Of a stretch of 64,000 nucleotides of DNA, positions 12,991 through 23,784 are shown one piece after another. The DNA lies in NCBI GenBank assembly GCA_035048485.1, contig CM068583.1, positions 66,587,306-66,651,305 of the forward strand, given 5' to 3'. Origin of the DNA: Pteria penguin. Taxonomy: Eukaryota > Mollusca > Bivalvia > Pterioida > Pteriidae. Positions within the stretch are counted from its first letter, which is position 1, and the number at the start of each line of letters is the position of its first letter. The translations under genes were made by a program, and so were the position numbers. The notes below the pieces were generated by a model, which was not told the origin of the DNA, did no database searches, and was given only the letters and a program-made list of their open reading frames with translations.

Positions 12991-13260
12991 TTGATTGATT
13001 TTTGTTTCACGTCACACCACGAATATTTCACGTATATGGTGACGGCATCTGCCTGATGCGGGGCATACAAATTTTGACCTTTGCAACGGACCCACCCGAA
13101 GCAGTGAGGGATCTTTAACGTGCCATGCATACCACGACACGGGGCCTCGCTTTTTTACTGTCTCATCCGAAAGACAGGACATCGGCATGGCCAGAGCGGG
13201 ACTCGAACCCCGGCCCCCCGATCAGGAGTCCGACGCGATACCACTAGGCCACGCCGGCTT
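12991..13260 (-). mobile_element. family-1 SINE nested in the minisatellite
   Basis: Complete 270-bp copy read on the minus strand: GCCGGCGTGGCCTAGTGG, B box GGTTCGAGTCC, CTTTCGGATGAGACAG, GATCCCTCACTGCTTCGG, GCAGATGCCGTCACCATATA, tail of TCAATCAA. Flanked on both sides by TATACTGTTACT, which is either the target-site duplication or just the array unit. Very close to the copies at 21836, 24155, 53051 and 55952. Confidence 0.9.
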
Positions 13261-14120
13261 CGTATACTGTTACTAAACATCTTGTGGTATACTGTTACTA
13301 AACATCTTGTGGTTTCTGTTTCTAAACATCTTGTGGTATACTGTTACTAAACATCTTGTGGTATAGTTACTAAACATCTTGTGGTATACTGTTACTAAAC
13401 ATCTTGTGGTATACTGTTACTAAACATCTTGTGGTTTCTGTTTCTAAACATCTTGTGGTATAGTTACTAAACATCTTGTGGTTACTGTTACTAAACATCT
13501 TGTGGTATAGTTACTAAACATCTTGTGGTATACTGTTACTAAACATCTTGTGGTATAGTTACTAAACATCTTGTGGTATACTGTTACTAAACATCTTGTG
13601 GTATACTGTTACTAAACATCTTGTGGTTTCTGTTTCTAAACATCTTGTGGTATAGTTACTAAACATCTTGTGGTTACTGTTACTAAACATCTTGTGGTTA
13701 CTTTAACTAAACATCTTGTGGTATACTGTTACTAAACATCTTGTGGTTACTGTTTCTAAACATCTTGTGGTTACTTTAACTAAACATCTTGTGGTATACT
13801 GTTACTAAACATCTTGTGGTTACTGTTTCTAAACATCTTGTGGTTACTTTAACTAAACATCTTGTGGTATACTGTTCCTAAACATCTTGTGGTTACTGTT
13901 TTTAAACATCATGTGTTTATTTTACTATGCATCTTGTGGTTACAGTTACCAAACATCTTGCGGTATACCATTACTAAACATCTTGTGGTTACTGTTTCTA
14001 AACACCTTGTGGTTACAATTACATGTGTACTAAATTCTTGTGGTTACTTTACTCAACTTATTGTGGTTACTATTACTAACTTGTGGTTACTGAACATAAA
14101 CATCTTGTGGTATACTGTTA

Positions 14121-14689
14121 CTTAGTATAAGTTGTAACAAAGAATTGGATAGTAGACTATGGCGTATATTTCAATAATATATCATTCGCACCTGTATAAT
14201 CAACACACATTGTCATTAGCGGATTGCTGGCCACATAGCACGCGCTACATTTTGCTGTAGCAGATGGAAGATACTTGCTTATTTCAGAAGACAATATCTT
14301 AATGGTTTATCTATAATTGTTGTATTCATAATTTTTATTTTGACAGCGGTTTACAGCACTGTATTACACTACGCACGTTGTTAGGCAATGTCATACATCC
14401 TATCACTTAATTCTGATTTGAGATGAAATAATAAATTCGGGTTTTAGATTAAATGATATTGTTGCAAAGTTTGCAATAAATGTTTAATATTTAACATCAA
14501 CACTCCAGACAGTTCAAGTATATAAATTTATCGCAAGGCACTCCTTTGAACGAAACAGAAACTGCATGTCCTAAGAATACTCTATACCAATTATGAAGTC
14601 ATTGTAGCTTGTGATACTAGAGCAAAAAGAACATTTTTCGAGACATATAAGCCTATAAAAAGATAAGATGTGTTGTGTAGTGCTTTTTA
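14121..14689. other. intergenic, no gene seen
   Basis: AT-rich sequence without recognised feature. Confidence 0.6.
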
Positions 14690-15230
14690 GCGTGAGGGCT
14701 GATGAGGTGTAGTGATTTAGTGTTAAGCTCAAGTGCAGAGTTGGTGTAGTGCTTTCGTGTTTAGCGTAAGGGCAAATAGTGTAGTGCTTAGCTTAAGGTC
14801 AGACTTGGTGTAGTGATTTAGTGTTTAGTCTAAGAGCGGACTTTGTATAGTTATTCAGTGCTTAGCTAAAGGATACACTGGGTGTAGTGATCTAGTGTTT
14901 GGCTTATGGACAAACTTGGTGTAATGAGTTAGTGTTTACGTTAAAGGCACACTTGGAGCAGTGATTTGGTGTTAAGCTGAAGGGTGCGTTTCGTGTATTG
15001 GTGTTGTGCAAAGCGTACTGTGGCGGATTTAGAGACCCCCTTTCGCCATATATTTATCATTAAAAATCCAAATTTGGCACCAAAAACGGCTGAGTAGTTT
15101 GGCAAATACACATGGGCCCCCCCCCCCCCCCCCCCCCTTTCGGAAATCCTGGATCCGCCACTGGCGTGAGGACAGATTTAATGTAGCGCGTAGCTTAAAG
15201 GTAGATCTGATGTGCTTAGCTTAAAGCTGA
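14690..15230. repeat. degenerate ~38-bp minisatellite (left part)
   Basis: Diverged units on TTGGTGTAGTGATTTAGTG and TTTAGCTTAAGG, interrupted by a MITE at 15018-15162. A short stretch of the same repeat reappears at 19668-19735, on the far side of the ~4 kb mobile-element cluster. Confidence 0.8.
15018..15162. mobile_element. CAGTGGCGGAT-type MITE, copy 1
   Basis: 145-bp element with inverted ends CTGTGGCGGAT ... ATCCGCCACTG. Body has TTTGGCACCAAAAACGG and a poly-C run. Target duplication is unclear. About 140 bp match copy 2 at 15764-15900 in direct orientation. The ends resemble those of hAT-like non-autonomous elements; class not proven. Confidence 0.75.
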
Positions 15231-15436
15231 ACTCTGATTATTTAAACATGGGTGACGTAATAAAAAATTTTGGTGAGCCAGAAATAGATCTGGCAATCTC
15301 CGTTCCCAACTAAATACAAACTGTAGAAACATGGTGACGTATGTACGGTCAATCAACCGAACTGAATGTACATCGCTGTCATCGGGGGTATATAAGGAAA
15401 TCTCTGTGTGCATACACCGTGACAGTTGAAAGATAG

Positions 15437-15604
15437 GTTGAAGGTTGATTGGTGTTTTACGTCGCTTTCAACAATTTTCAGTTATATCGCGACATGGAGG
15501 CAGGAGGTTACCAACCTCTTAAACATAGTGGCGCAACCCGGGAATCGAACCCGGATCGTCGGCGCCTCAAGCCAAGCGCTTAATCACTACACCACGCCTG
15601 CCCC
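15437..15604 (-). mobile_element. family-2 SINE with 12-bp target-site duplication
   Basis: Minus-strand copy of the family at 11761-11930. Flanked by exact GTTGAAAGATAG at 15425-15436 and 15606-15617. The precise duplication and intact A and B boxes suggest a fairly recent insertion. Confidence 0.92.
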
Positions 15605-15763
15605 TGTTGAAAGATAGTAAAGGAAGATATGAATTCGGTAATGGAAGAAATGTTTCATGAATTAATTGATTAATCATGCATAATTCAAATGAAAAAGGTT
15701 CAAAGAGTAATTTAGCCGCAAAGAGTAAATATATATTAAGGAAGAACAGAAAGCTAATTTAGC

Positions 15764-15900
15764 CAGTGGCGGATTCAGAGGGTCCCCCTTTTCGCTACAT
15801 ATTTATAAGTAAAATTCCAGATTTGGTACCAAAAAAGGCCGAGTAGTTCGGCTAATACACATATGGGCCCCCCTTTTCGGAAATTCTGGATCCACCACTG
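15764..15900. mobile_element. CAGTGGCGGAT-type MITE, copy 2
   Basis: 137-bp element with ends CAGTGGCGGAT ... ATCCACCACTG and TTAGC on both flanks (15759-15763 and 15901-15905). Close relative of copy 1 at 15018-15162. No coding capacity. Confidence 0.8.
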
Positions 15901-16067
15901 TTAGCCATTATTTGCCATATTTGTAGAAAACAGATAAATCTATCGTTTACATTCCTATAAAATATTCTCATATTCCAGATTAGTTTAACTTTACAAGACA
16001 TTTTTCACAGTAAATGTATTTCAATAAAACAAATAAATAAAGCATTTAACAAGTAAATTTATTACTT

Positions 16068-16238
16068 ACGTATTTTGTCTTGTATGTCAATCAAAATATA
16101 ACAGTATTATTCTCATGTTCAACTCATACAATAAATGATGTTTTCATTTCCGGTTGTCAAAAGGAGTGTTTGATAAAACTAAATAAGATAAACACGTGTA
16201 ACTAAATCTGAATTAAATTAATTCGTGCACATGTTTAG
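16068..16238 (+). repeat. left arm of a ~165-bp inverted repeat bracketing the Penelope/SINE cluster
   Basis: Shares GTATGTCAATCAAAATATA, GTTTTCATTTCCGGTT, CAAAAGGAGTGTT and CTAAATCTGAATTAAAT with the reverse complement of 19390-19557. Collinear over the whole arm with scattered substitutions. Confidence 0.85.
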
Positions 16239-16639
16239 CATAAGAATTGCATTTGTTTATCTAAATATACCTAAAATGTATTTGCATTGACCTACTGGAG
16301 GTAATTAGACTAGGTGATAAGAAGTTATAGATAGAAGGACAAAGAAAATAAATAACAGAAATAAATGGGAGTGAAAAACAAATAAGTGATAAAATAAGGA
16401 AGTACCAATCAAAAAAAAAAAAAAAAAAAAAGAAAGAAAAAATTAAAAACTTGAAAATTAAAAAAAATTATAAAAAAAAGAAAAAAAATACTGTCAAGAC
16501 AAGTGGTAATATTGAATGGCGAGTTACATGACAAGTATAAAGACACGGATTCTGTCCGTACCAAACCCTACCCACAAATGGGCATCTCCACAAAAGATAC
16601 GGTGTTTGGGACAAACAAACGCAGACTGCTCTATCTCAT

Positions 16640-17810
16640 AATATAGGATGCTGGTGTCAATACCTCTTGTTCATCAAAAGGACATCTGACACTTTGTTTA
16701 GACCGCTTGGCTCTATAGTGTGAAGCATATGTTGCCAAAAGTCCTCTTTCGCCACTCGGTCATCTAATGTCCACATCGCACTATGGTCAATGGCCACAAC
16801 AATCATGTCCTCCCAAGAATGGTTGTCCATGTTAAAATGCCTGGCTACTGGCAGATGCATTTTCTTGGTTTTGATGGACGACCTATGGTTGTTCACTCGC
16901 ATGTTCAAAGCATCTACTGTTTCCCCAACATACTGTTTTTGCATACCTTACATGTGATAAGGTAAACCACATTTTTGGATTTACAGGAGAGTTTATCCAA
17001 AATCATGTACTCCCTACCGGTTACAGAACTTTTGAAGGTAGATGTAGTGTCTGAGTGGGGGCACAACTTGCAGCGTTTGTCATTGCATGTTGTGGAGGGT
17101 AGGCAGGTGTTTGTGTAGGATTGTAGATAGGCCTTGCAAAGCTGGGTGGAAGGTGATGACTAAAGGTATCCTGGGGGCAGTGTCCTTAGTTTTGTATTTC
17201 AGCAAATCTGCTCTACTGGTTGACATGGCATTGGAGATGGCTTTGTCAACGGAGTTCTTATTATACCCTCTTTGGCATAGTCTCTGTTTGAGTTCTGAAC
17301 TCCTCGTCTTACACAAGTCATCAGTAGAGCATATTCGTCGTAATCTGGTGGACAAACTTTTAGGAATACCTTTGAAGACATGGGGCGGATGACAACTGTC
17401 CGGTCTAAGGTAGAGGTGTGCATCTGTAGGTTTGGTGAACAAGTCAAAATTGATGTTTCCGTTGCACAGAGTGGATCTGGTGTCCAGGAGGACATTGGTG
17501 GTATCTGAGATATCGGCAGTGAACTTTATGGAGGGATGAAAGTTGTTGGCAAAATTAATAAATTCATCCAGTTTTTCTCTACCTGCTGTCAATTTCATTT
17601 CAATATCATCAATAAAACGGAGCCAGCTCATGGGTTTGGTTGGAGCTTGGCTGAGGAGTCTTTTTTCTAACTCACCCATGAAAATGTTAGCATAGGAGGG
17701 CGCCATCTTAGTTCCCATGGCTACATTGTCTAATAGGATTATTAGATAGCGCATAGAGAAACGCTCAATATGTAGCCAATTCAAGAAACCAGTTTTTATT
17801 AGACTAGTGC
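16640..17810 (-). mobile_element. Penelope-like element (PLE): 5'-truncated reverse transcriptase plus GIY-YIG endonuclease, broken
   Basis: Penelope-like retroelements encode an RT fused to a C-terminal GIY-YIG nuclease (established). Here, on the minus strand: RT core [19 protein letters not shown] and FIDDI at 17080-17784, thumb region to [19 protein letters not shown]; then a linker [13 protein letters not shown] with a cysteine pattern; then CKVCK and YVGETVDALNMRVNNHRSS (GIY-YIG) down to 16657. Two single-base frame breaks (near 17080 and 16940) split the reading frame, and the N-terminal part of RT is missing. Inactive copy. The boundary at 17812 runs into a flank (17812-17960) that resembles the inverted arms around the second copy at 50.1 kb. 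Confidence 0.93.
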
Positions 17811-17811
17811 T

Positions 17812-17951
17812 TTGTATATATTTTCTATCTTTCTTTTCTTGTCTTTATATTTATGTAAGTGTTTGTATGTGTGTGTCCTGAAAAAGAAGCAGATTGCTTC
17901 GAAAATTTGGCAATTTTTAAATTGCATTAGTATCGTTATCGCTTACCTGTG

Positions 17952-18045
<94 letters not shown>
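17812..18045. repeat. PLE-associated flank and (TA)n array
   Basis: 17812-17954 carries TAGTGCTTTGTATATA, CAGATTGCTTCGAAAATTTG and GTGCTTTTATATA, matching the flanking arms at 49912-50137 and 50510-50710. It is followed by about 45 TA dinucleotides (17955-18045). Confidence 0.8.
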
Positions 18046-18048
<3 letters not shown>

Positions 18049-18180
18049 ACACTACAGCTAACAAGGCACCCTATATTTCACTTATATTCGTTCCCCGTCT
18101 GGGACTCGAACCCACGACCTATGGTACCGAATCACCTAGCTGTCTTGCATCCGACACTCTAACCGACTGAGTTACCCGAG
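18045..18180 (-). mobile_element. family-3 SINE, left member of a head-to-head pair
   Basis: On the minus strand: CTCGGGTAACTCAGTCGG (A-box region), GGTTCGAGTCCCAGACGG (B box), then GAATATAAGTGAAATATAGG and TTAGCTGTAGTGTCTTT. Reverse complement of 18234-18367 over its whole length. Confidence 0.88.
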
Positions 18181-18233
18181 AATCACTAAGCTGTCATGCA
18201 TCCGACCCTCTAAACGACTGAGCTACCCGAGCT
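18181..18233 (-). mobile_element. partial third head of the family-3 SINE
   Basis: A 50-bp extra copy of the tRNA-like 5' end (CACTAAGCTGTCATGCATCC, ACTGAGCTACCCGAG) sits between the two full copies, in the same direction as the left one. Confidence 0.8.
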
Positions 18234-18367
18234 CGGGTAGCTCAGTCGGTTAGTGGGTCGGATGCATGACGGCTAGGTGATTCGGTACCATAGGTCGTGG
18301 GTTCGAGTCCCAGACGGGGAACGAATATAAGTGAAATATAGGGTGCCTTGTTAGCTGTAGTGTCTTT
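18234..18367 (+). mobile_element. family-3 SINE, right member of a head-to-head pair
   Basis: Plus-strand copy starting CTCGGGTAGCTCAGTCGG with B box GGTTCGAGTCC. The tRNA-like head is not a functional tRNA candidate: the arm pairing is extended and it is followed by SINE body sequence. Confidence 0.88.
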
Positions 18368-18469
18368 GTGCTTTATATGTTTGTCTAATTTGTCTTTTTT
18401 TTTTCTACAGGTATTTCTTCGGAGATCCAAGGTCCATAGTACTCCCAGGTGTTTCACTGATTCTATTTG

Positions 18470-18606
<137 letters not shown>

Positions 18607-19099
18607 CATATTTTGTTTTGGAGACGAGCTATTTATAAGAGGATTTTTTTTACGTTTGAGTTTGACAAAGATGATACTTCTAGCAAGATCTGTATAAAAA
18701 GTTAAAGATTTTATAGATGCACACTTATAGACAAGAGGATCTTTATCCCCTTTAGATTCTAATCAATTTAAACAAAAATATAAATATATATATAAAGATC
18801 AACACATGATATGATGATGATTAGTACCTCTTATTCCCTGTTGAACTGGCATAATTGACTTGTACAATTAGTACATCCTGTCGAATTACAATACATTTTA
18901 GACATTTTTTCAGTGTATAAATGCAAATGTTTAGTTTATTCATCAAATGCAAATACAGCATACAGATATACATATAAAATCAACATAACTAATATAACAA
19001 GGTTAAGTCAGTAAGAGTCACGATAAACTATAACGCTCAACTTTTGAGTACACTTCGTATTGGAAGAAGAAGAAGAATTAATCACAATATATTCATAAT

Positions 19100-19209
19100 A
19101 AAGAATTTTTTAAATCAAAAGCTTTCCAGTTTTGCATAATTCAGTTTTATATGAAGAGCATATACAACTGAATTCTGCAAAACTGGAAAGCTTTTGATTT
19201 AAAAAATTC

Positions 19210-19213
<4 letters not shown>
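19100..19213. repeat. 47-bp near-perfect hairpin followed by (TA)n
   Basis: Arms 19100-19146 and 19166-19213 (CTTTCCAGTTTTGCA / TGCAAAACTGGAAAG) around a ~19-bp loop. A TA array (19217-19286) follows directly. Looks like a foldback element or duplicated element end. Confidence 0.9.
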
Positions 19214-19287
<74 letters not shown>

Positions 19288-19389
19288 GTATATATATTTG
19301 TATATATATTAATTCTGTTTATAGTGTCTTTTATTTATTGAAAATATTTCAAAATATTTAAATAAACAAATGCAATTCTTTTTTTTCCA

Positions 19390-19557
19390 TACACATGTAG
19401 GAATTTATTTAATTCAGATTTAGTGAGATATGTTTATCTAACTTATTTTTATCGAACACTCCTTTTGAAAACCGGAAATGAAAACATCGTGTATAGAATG
19501 AGTTGAACAATGGGAAATATACTGATATATTTTGATTGACATACGAAGACTACAGAC
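19390..19557 (-). repeat. right arm of the ~165-bp inverted repeat bracketing the Penelope/SINE cluster
   Basis: Reverse complement of 16068-16238 (see that entry). Confidence 0.85.
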
Positions 19558-19667
19558 ATTGGTAATTTCTGACACTAAATAACTTCTACGGTGCTGAAAA
19601 AATAGATATAACTTTTTCTTTTTAATTTATACTTTGAACCGCAAATATTCAGGTCATACAGCTTGAA

Positions 19668-19735
19668 GGGTACACTAGGTGTTGCGCTTAGATAAATGGC
19701 AGACTAAGTTTAGTGGTTAGTGCTTAGCTTAAAGC
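19668..19735. repeat. remnant of the ~38-bp minisatellite (right part)
   Basis: Two degenerate units (ACTAGGTGTTGCGCTTAG, GTGGTTAGTGCTTAGCTTAA) like those at 14690-15230. Confidence 0.65.
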
Positions 19736-20634
19736 TGGCCTCTCACCATAAAAAGCCGAAATGTTTCGCAATTTTTTTACAGGAGCAAGGTCGACATAGG
19801 TCCACTTCGCTCCCGTATGTTTTATGAATACTAAATGAACGTCTGACCTAAATGCTCTCGCTTACCACATAAAAGAAATGTCAAATCGACCAAACGTGAC
19901 ATTTAACTAGCGGCGACCTGCACGGACGGTCAACATGGCTGTACGAAACGTATGAAAACTTTTTTTTCTCACTATGCACTTTACATATATATTTAACACT
20001 TACAGCACTAGACGGATTCATTTATTTACATTTTTACATATGTTTAATTCCTTTATAACAATTTAGTTATATGTCTATAATTTCATTTTTGACTGATCTT
20101 ATACAATACGGATGCAAGTTAGTCTACATGTATAGTATAAACATGCATATGTTATTGCATTTCATAGCATGATCCATTGCAGATAGGAGACACAAGGATT
20201 TTGTCTGACTAAACCGCTTCTTGCCTTATCCTTTAACCCATCTTCCATATCTACCCGGGTGGCATTCGCCCAAGTTCACTGCCCTAAAATTTACACCTTT
20301 TCCCTGCATCCCACCCTTCCCTCATTTTTTCTCCTTCCTACCTCACCTCAAAAATAAAATGAAATTCAAAATTAGTATACAGCATTCCCAAGGGCACTTT
20401 CTTGAATTCAGAGTGTTCGATTATAAGTATTTTTACATTTACAGAGACAGAAATGATGGACAGAAGAAAAAAGCAGTTTGTTCTTCAAACAGCATATGTT
20501 CACTTTACCTAGTCTTTCCTTGGGAGTGGGGGGGGGGGAGATAACAGTGATGGATGGGTAAGAAGCTCCGCAATGTTTTGTATAATTTTATGAATGGGGA
20601 TCCATGTCAAGTCATTATATATATGAAGTATATT
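19736..20634. other. intergenic, no gene seen
   Basis: No supported coding sequence; a proline-rich open frame near 20221-20544 lies in C-rich low-complexity sequence and has no family signature. Confidence 0.6.
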
Positions 20635-20640
20635 ATTCAG

Positions 20641-21660
20641 CATGCGCGGATACAGAGGGGGGTAGGGGGGATCTGGACCCCCATCCCCGGAATCCGAAAA
20701 TTTTACCAAAATGAAAGGACTTGAAAGTCGTCAAGGTCGGAATTGCATGGTCAAGTACATCAAAGGTAATAAAGTCGTGATCCACCAAGAGATCACACAC
20801 CAAGCGTGTAATGTTTAGGATCAGTATTGACAAAAACACGGTCTGCGCACAGGTGCTCGTTTTCATATAAACAACAGCTCCGCCCTGTATACCCCTGTAC
20901 GTCTCCGTCTCGTACTATATAGTTATCTCATTCTTTCTTATCATTTTTGATCTTGACAGTAGTGTGAAATTAGCAATCTGGACAGTCTCCCGCTGTACAT
21001 GTACATTTGGGGAAAACCACGTCTACACATGTAGATCTATAAATAACTGGCTATTTTAAGTAGCATTGCACATCAACAACTACCAAGACGTTTGTTTATC
21101 GTTGTGACGAGAAGATTGTAGAGTACTGTGAATTCCACTGCTATAAAAAGAAGCGATATTCTCAAGTTTTATTAATTATAATACAACGGATACTAGTACG
21201 GACTAGTAGTGTACTTCTTAAATTACGGCACAGCCACACAATAATGTCAATCGTACTTTTTTGGGACTTTCCGTCGAGTATTCGGAAAGACTGCATGTCC
21301 TCCAGCGCATGAATATAACTTGTCTAAATCGATGGAATAACGGCACATTTATTTTCTCATCTGATCAAACTTATCTTGTATTGCCTCGTACCATATGAAC
21401 TATAAGCACTAAAAGTAAATCTAATCACCCTTTTTCTAAATATCGACGCACTATTTATACACGAGGAGGTATTTTCAGCGTTCCACGCGTTCACCACAGC
21501 ATATTGTAACGACTAGGGTCTGGAATTGCTACGCAATTCCGACCAAAAAGTAATATTTGGGCTTTTTTGGGGTTGGACCTCCCCCCCCCCTCGTCTAAGA
21601 GAAAAATTTACCTTATTTTGGTTGGACCCCCTCTGACAAAAATTTCTGGATCCGCGCATG
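20641..21660. mobile_element. 1020-bp inverted-terminal-repeat element (non-autonomous DNA transposon)
   Basis: Begins CATGCGCGGATACAGA and ends with the inverse of CATGCGCGGATCCAGA (15 of 16 match). Flanked by ATTCAG on both sides (20635-20640, 21661-21666). Subterminal G-rich and C-rich runs face each other as in the smaller CAGTGGCGGAT MITEs. No transposase frame is recognisable inside. Confidence 0.8.
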
Positions 21661-21835
21661 ATTCAGTATGCACCCACTATGTAGGATAGTGAACAGAATC
21701 TTGTGTATAATTTTGAAGATTTCGTCTTCAATCTATACCATTTCCTGTTTGTATGTTACTTATTCGAACACTCCAAAAGGTGTGTCAACAAACGGATGTG
21801 TAAACTGATGTGTATTTTTTTTTACAGTAAAGTAT

Positions 21836-22105
21836 TGATTGAATGATTTTTGTTTAACGTCACACCACGAATATTTCACGTATATGGTGACGGCATCTGC
21901 CTGATGCGGGGCATACAAATTTTGACCTTTGCAACGGACCCACCCGAAGCAGTGAGAGATCTTTAACGTGCCATGCATACCACGACACGGGACCTCGGTT
22001 TTTACTGTCTCATCCCAAAGACAGGACACCGGCATGACCAGAGCGGGAATCGAAACCCGGCCTCCCGATCAGGAGTCCAGCGCGATACCAGTAGGCCACG
22101 CCGGC
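21836..22105 (-). mobile_element. family-1 SINE with 14-bp target-site duplication
   Basis: Complete copy on the minus strand, bounded by exact TTACAGTAAAGTAT at 21822-21835 and 22106-22119. Confidence 0.95.
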
Positions 22106-22119
22106 TTACAGTAAAGTAT

Positions 22120-23652
22120 GCATGTATAAATAATATTATGCTTTCCAAATGTGTGGTCTGTTGTGGAGAATTGGAATTTGGCTCTTGTAATTTGGAGAAA
22201 GGATAGTATTACCTGAATATCGTAAGTTTTCAAATTACCTATATCTTATTGGCCTTTTTACATTTGCACGGAGAGGGTGGGTTCGTTACAAGTACAACTG
22301 AACACACGATACTATTTGTACATTATGATATACCGGTATGTCATACCTGGTCATATTATAATATCTAAATAACTAGAACATGTAATACAATTTGTTCGTT
22401 CGAACTTTAAAATTTGTTTATTTACGTTACGCACGGTTGGGTGGGTGGCCTTTTCGTGGCAAATGCATACAACATTACAGTATCATGTGATCTTTTGTTA
22501 TAACTAACTTTGTATTATTTATGTATGTTACTTCAAAAAATGAAGAAACAAAAAAAGAAATATATAGAGATAATTACATGTACTTCTGTTTGTGACGCCA
22601 TGTTGCCTTTGTCGTGTCTTCGATGAAATGTAACGGTTGCATGATTACGCCTGTTTCTTTTATACCGTAGGAGAAAGCTCTGTTCGAGCATTTGGGACCT
22701 CCAGTACAGTTGTCAGGAGTCCGGAGACCATTTTCACTCATCCTGGCCCTATGACCTTGAATCAATAAGGTACATCCTCAGCTCATGGGCAATGAGCATT
22801 TGAAGTTTCATTACTATACCTAAATAGTTGTAGGAGTTAGCCCGTCCCCATCCACCGCCAACCTTACAGCCGAGTTTGCAACTGCTCAAAATCAGAACTT
22901 TTTAAAACCATATATTAATTGTGCCTCAAATTTTTAAAACCTGACCCTGAAACAGTACACTCATGAAGGCATAGTAACAAACTCCCTTCTAGTATAAAAT
23001 GATATTGCTCCATTAACAAATACACTAATGTGTTAATCTGTAAATGGTTTTAATCAAGTACACTGCACATATATGTTCAACAACACAAACAGAAGCAATC
23101 AAGTGAAACAAAATACAATTTGTATTGCTTTCATTGCTTTGTAAAACCCTGTATAACAAAGTGATACAAAATATACAAGTAATGAGCAAGAAGTTATACT
23201 ACGCTATGTCAGATCCTCTGAAAATTGTTCACTTATAGCGCAAATCAAAGGTTACCGGTAATTAAAATTCAAAGTAAAAGCAAACGCATATGAATAATTT
23301 CCATTGTATGAAATCTTCATGACAATACAACTAAAATTATTAGGTAGGATATATTAATTTGAATAAAAATATTTTCCATTGTTCTTGAGACATTGTATCC
23401 TCTTTTAATTTTAAGAATTATATCCAGTACTCAATGACCTCAATTAATAAAGAGTAGTTATAAAGTGACAGCAGTGATTTATGCATGAAGAGTCAGCATT
23501 TATTAATCCATGAAGACCTTTCTGCACTGATATCATTCAAATATGTAGATTATTAATCAGCTTCGTTATCTTTACCATTCCATATCTAGGGTATTAGACA
23601 GTGTTTATTTGTGGTGGTCCCATGGTCATTACTTCAAATGTACATTGTCTGT
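22120..23652. other. intergenic and NPEPPS 3' region
   Basis: No coding sequence recognised. On the minus strand AATAAA occurs at 23604-23609 (44 nt past the NPEPPS stop) and again at 23499-23504, both candidate polyadenylation signals; the 3' UTR end cannot be fixed from sequence alone. Confidence 0.55.
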
Positions 23653-23784
23653 TTAGTATGACTTAAGGAACTCTACAACATTCTTTGAGTTCTCTTTCAG
23701 CCACTTTTCATTAAGTCTAATATTTTCCACAGACTGTTGTATTGTCCTCTCTGCAGCTGGGGCAGGATGGGATTCAAAGAATTT
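23653..23784 (-). CDS. NPEPPS: NPEPPS last coding exon with stop
   Basis: 44 codons including TAA at 23653-23655; acceptor TTTTTCAG. Encodes [43 protein letters not shown] and stop. Confidence 0.96.
   Translation of the reverse strand, partial: KFFESHPAPAAERTIQQSVENIRLNEKWLKENSKNVVEFLKSY

Larger units (their letters stand above)
11276..14120. repeat. 24-25 bp minisatellite array, about 100 copies, with two SINEs nested in it
   Basis: Starts with five exact 24-bp units (CACTGTGTGTCTACTGTCA), then changes to units with TAAACATCTTGTGGTATACTG or GGTTACTGT variants. It is interrupted by a family-2 SINE (11761-11930) and a family-1 SINE (12991-13260). Frames read as VTKHLV repeats on one strand and CLVTVTTR or HKMFSNSN repeats on the other; these are artefacts of the repeat period. 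Variants GGTATACTGTT, GGTTTCTGTTT and GGTATAGTT alternate in a semi-regular order between 12440 and 13680, suggesting block duplication. Confidence 0.95.

Noticed and set aside
11276..14120. CRISPR-like array of short regular repeats
   Set aside because: Units are contiguous without unique spacers, in a eukaryotic genome; it is a minisatellite.
18234..18310. tRNA gene with A and B boxes (also the heads at 11761, 24155, 26234, 53051, 55952)
   Set aside because: Each is followed by a conserved SINE body and sits between target-site duplications or in multiple copies; these are SINE heads, not tRNA genes.
20221..20544. Proline-rich frame near TATA-like sequence as a small secreted protein
   Set aside because: Low-complexity C-rich DNA, no convincing signal peptide, and no splice or conservation evidence.
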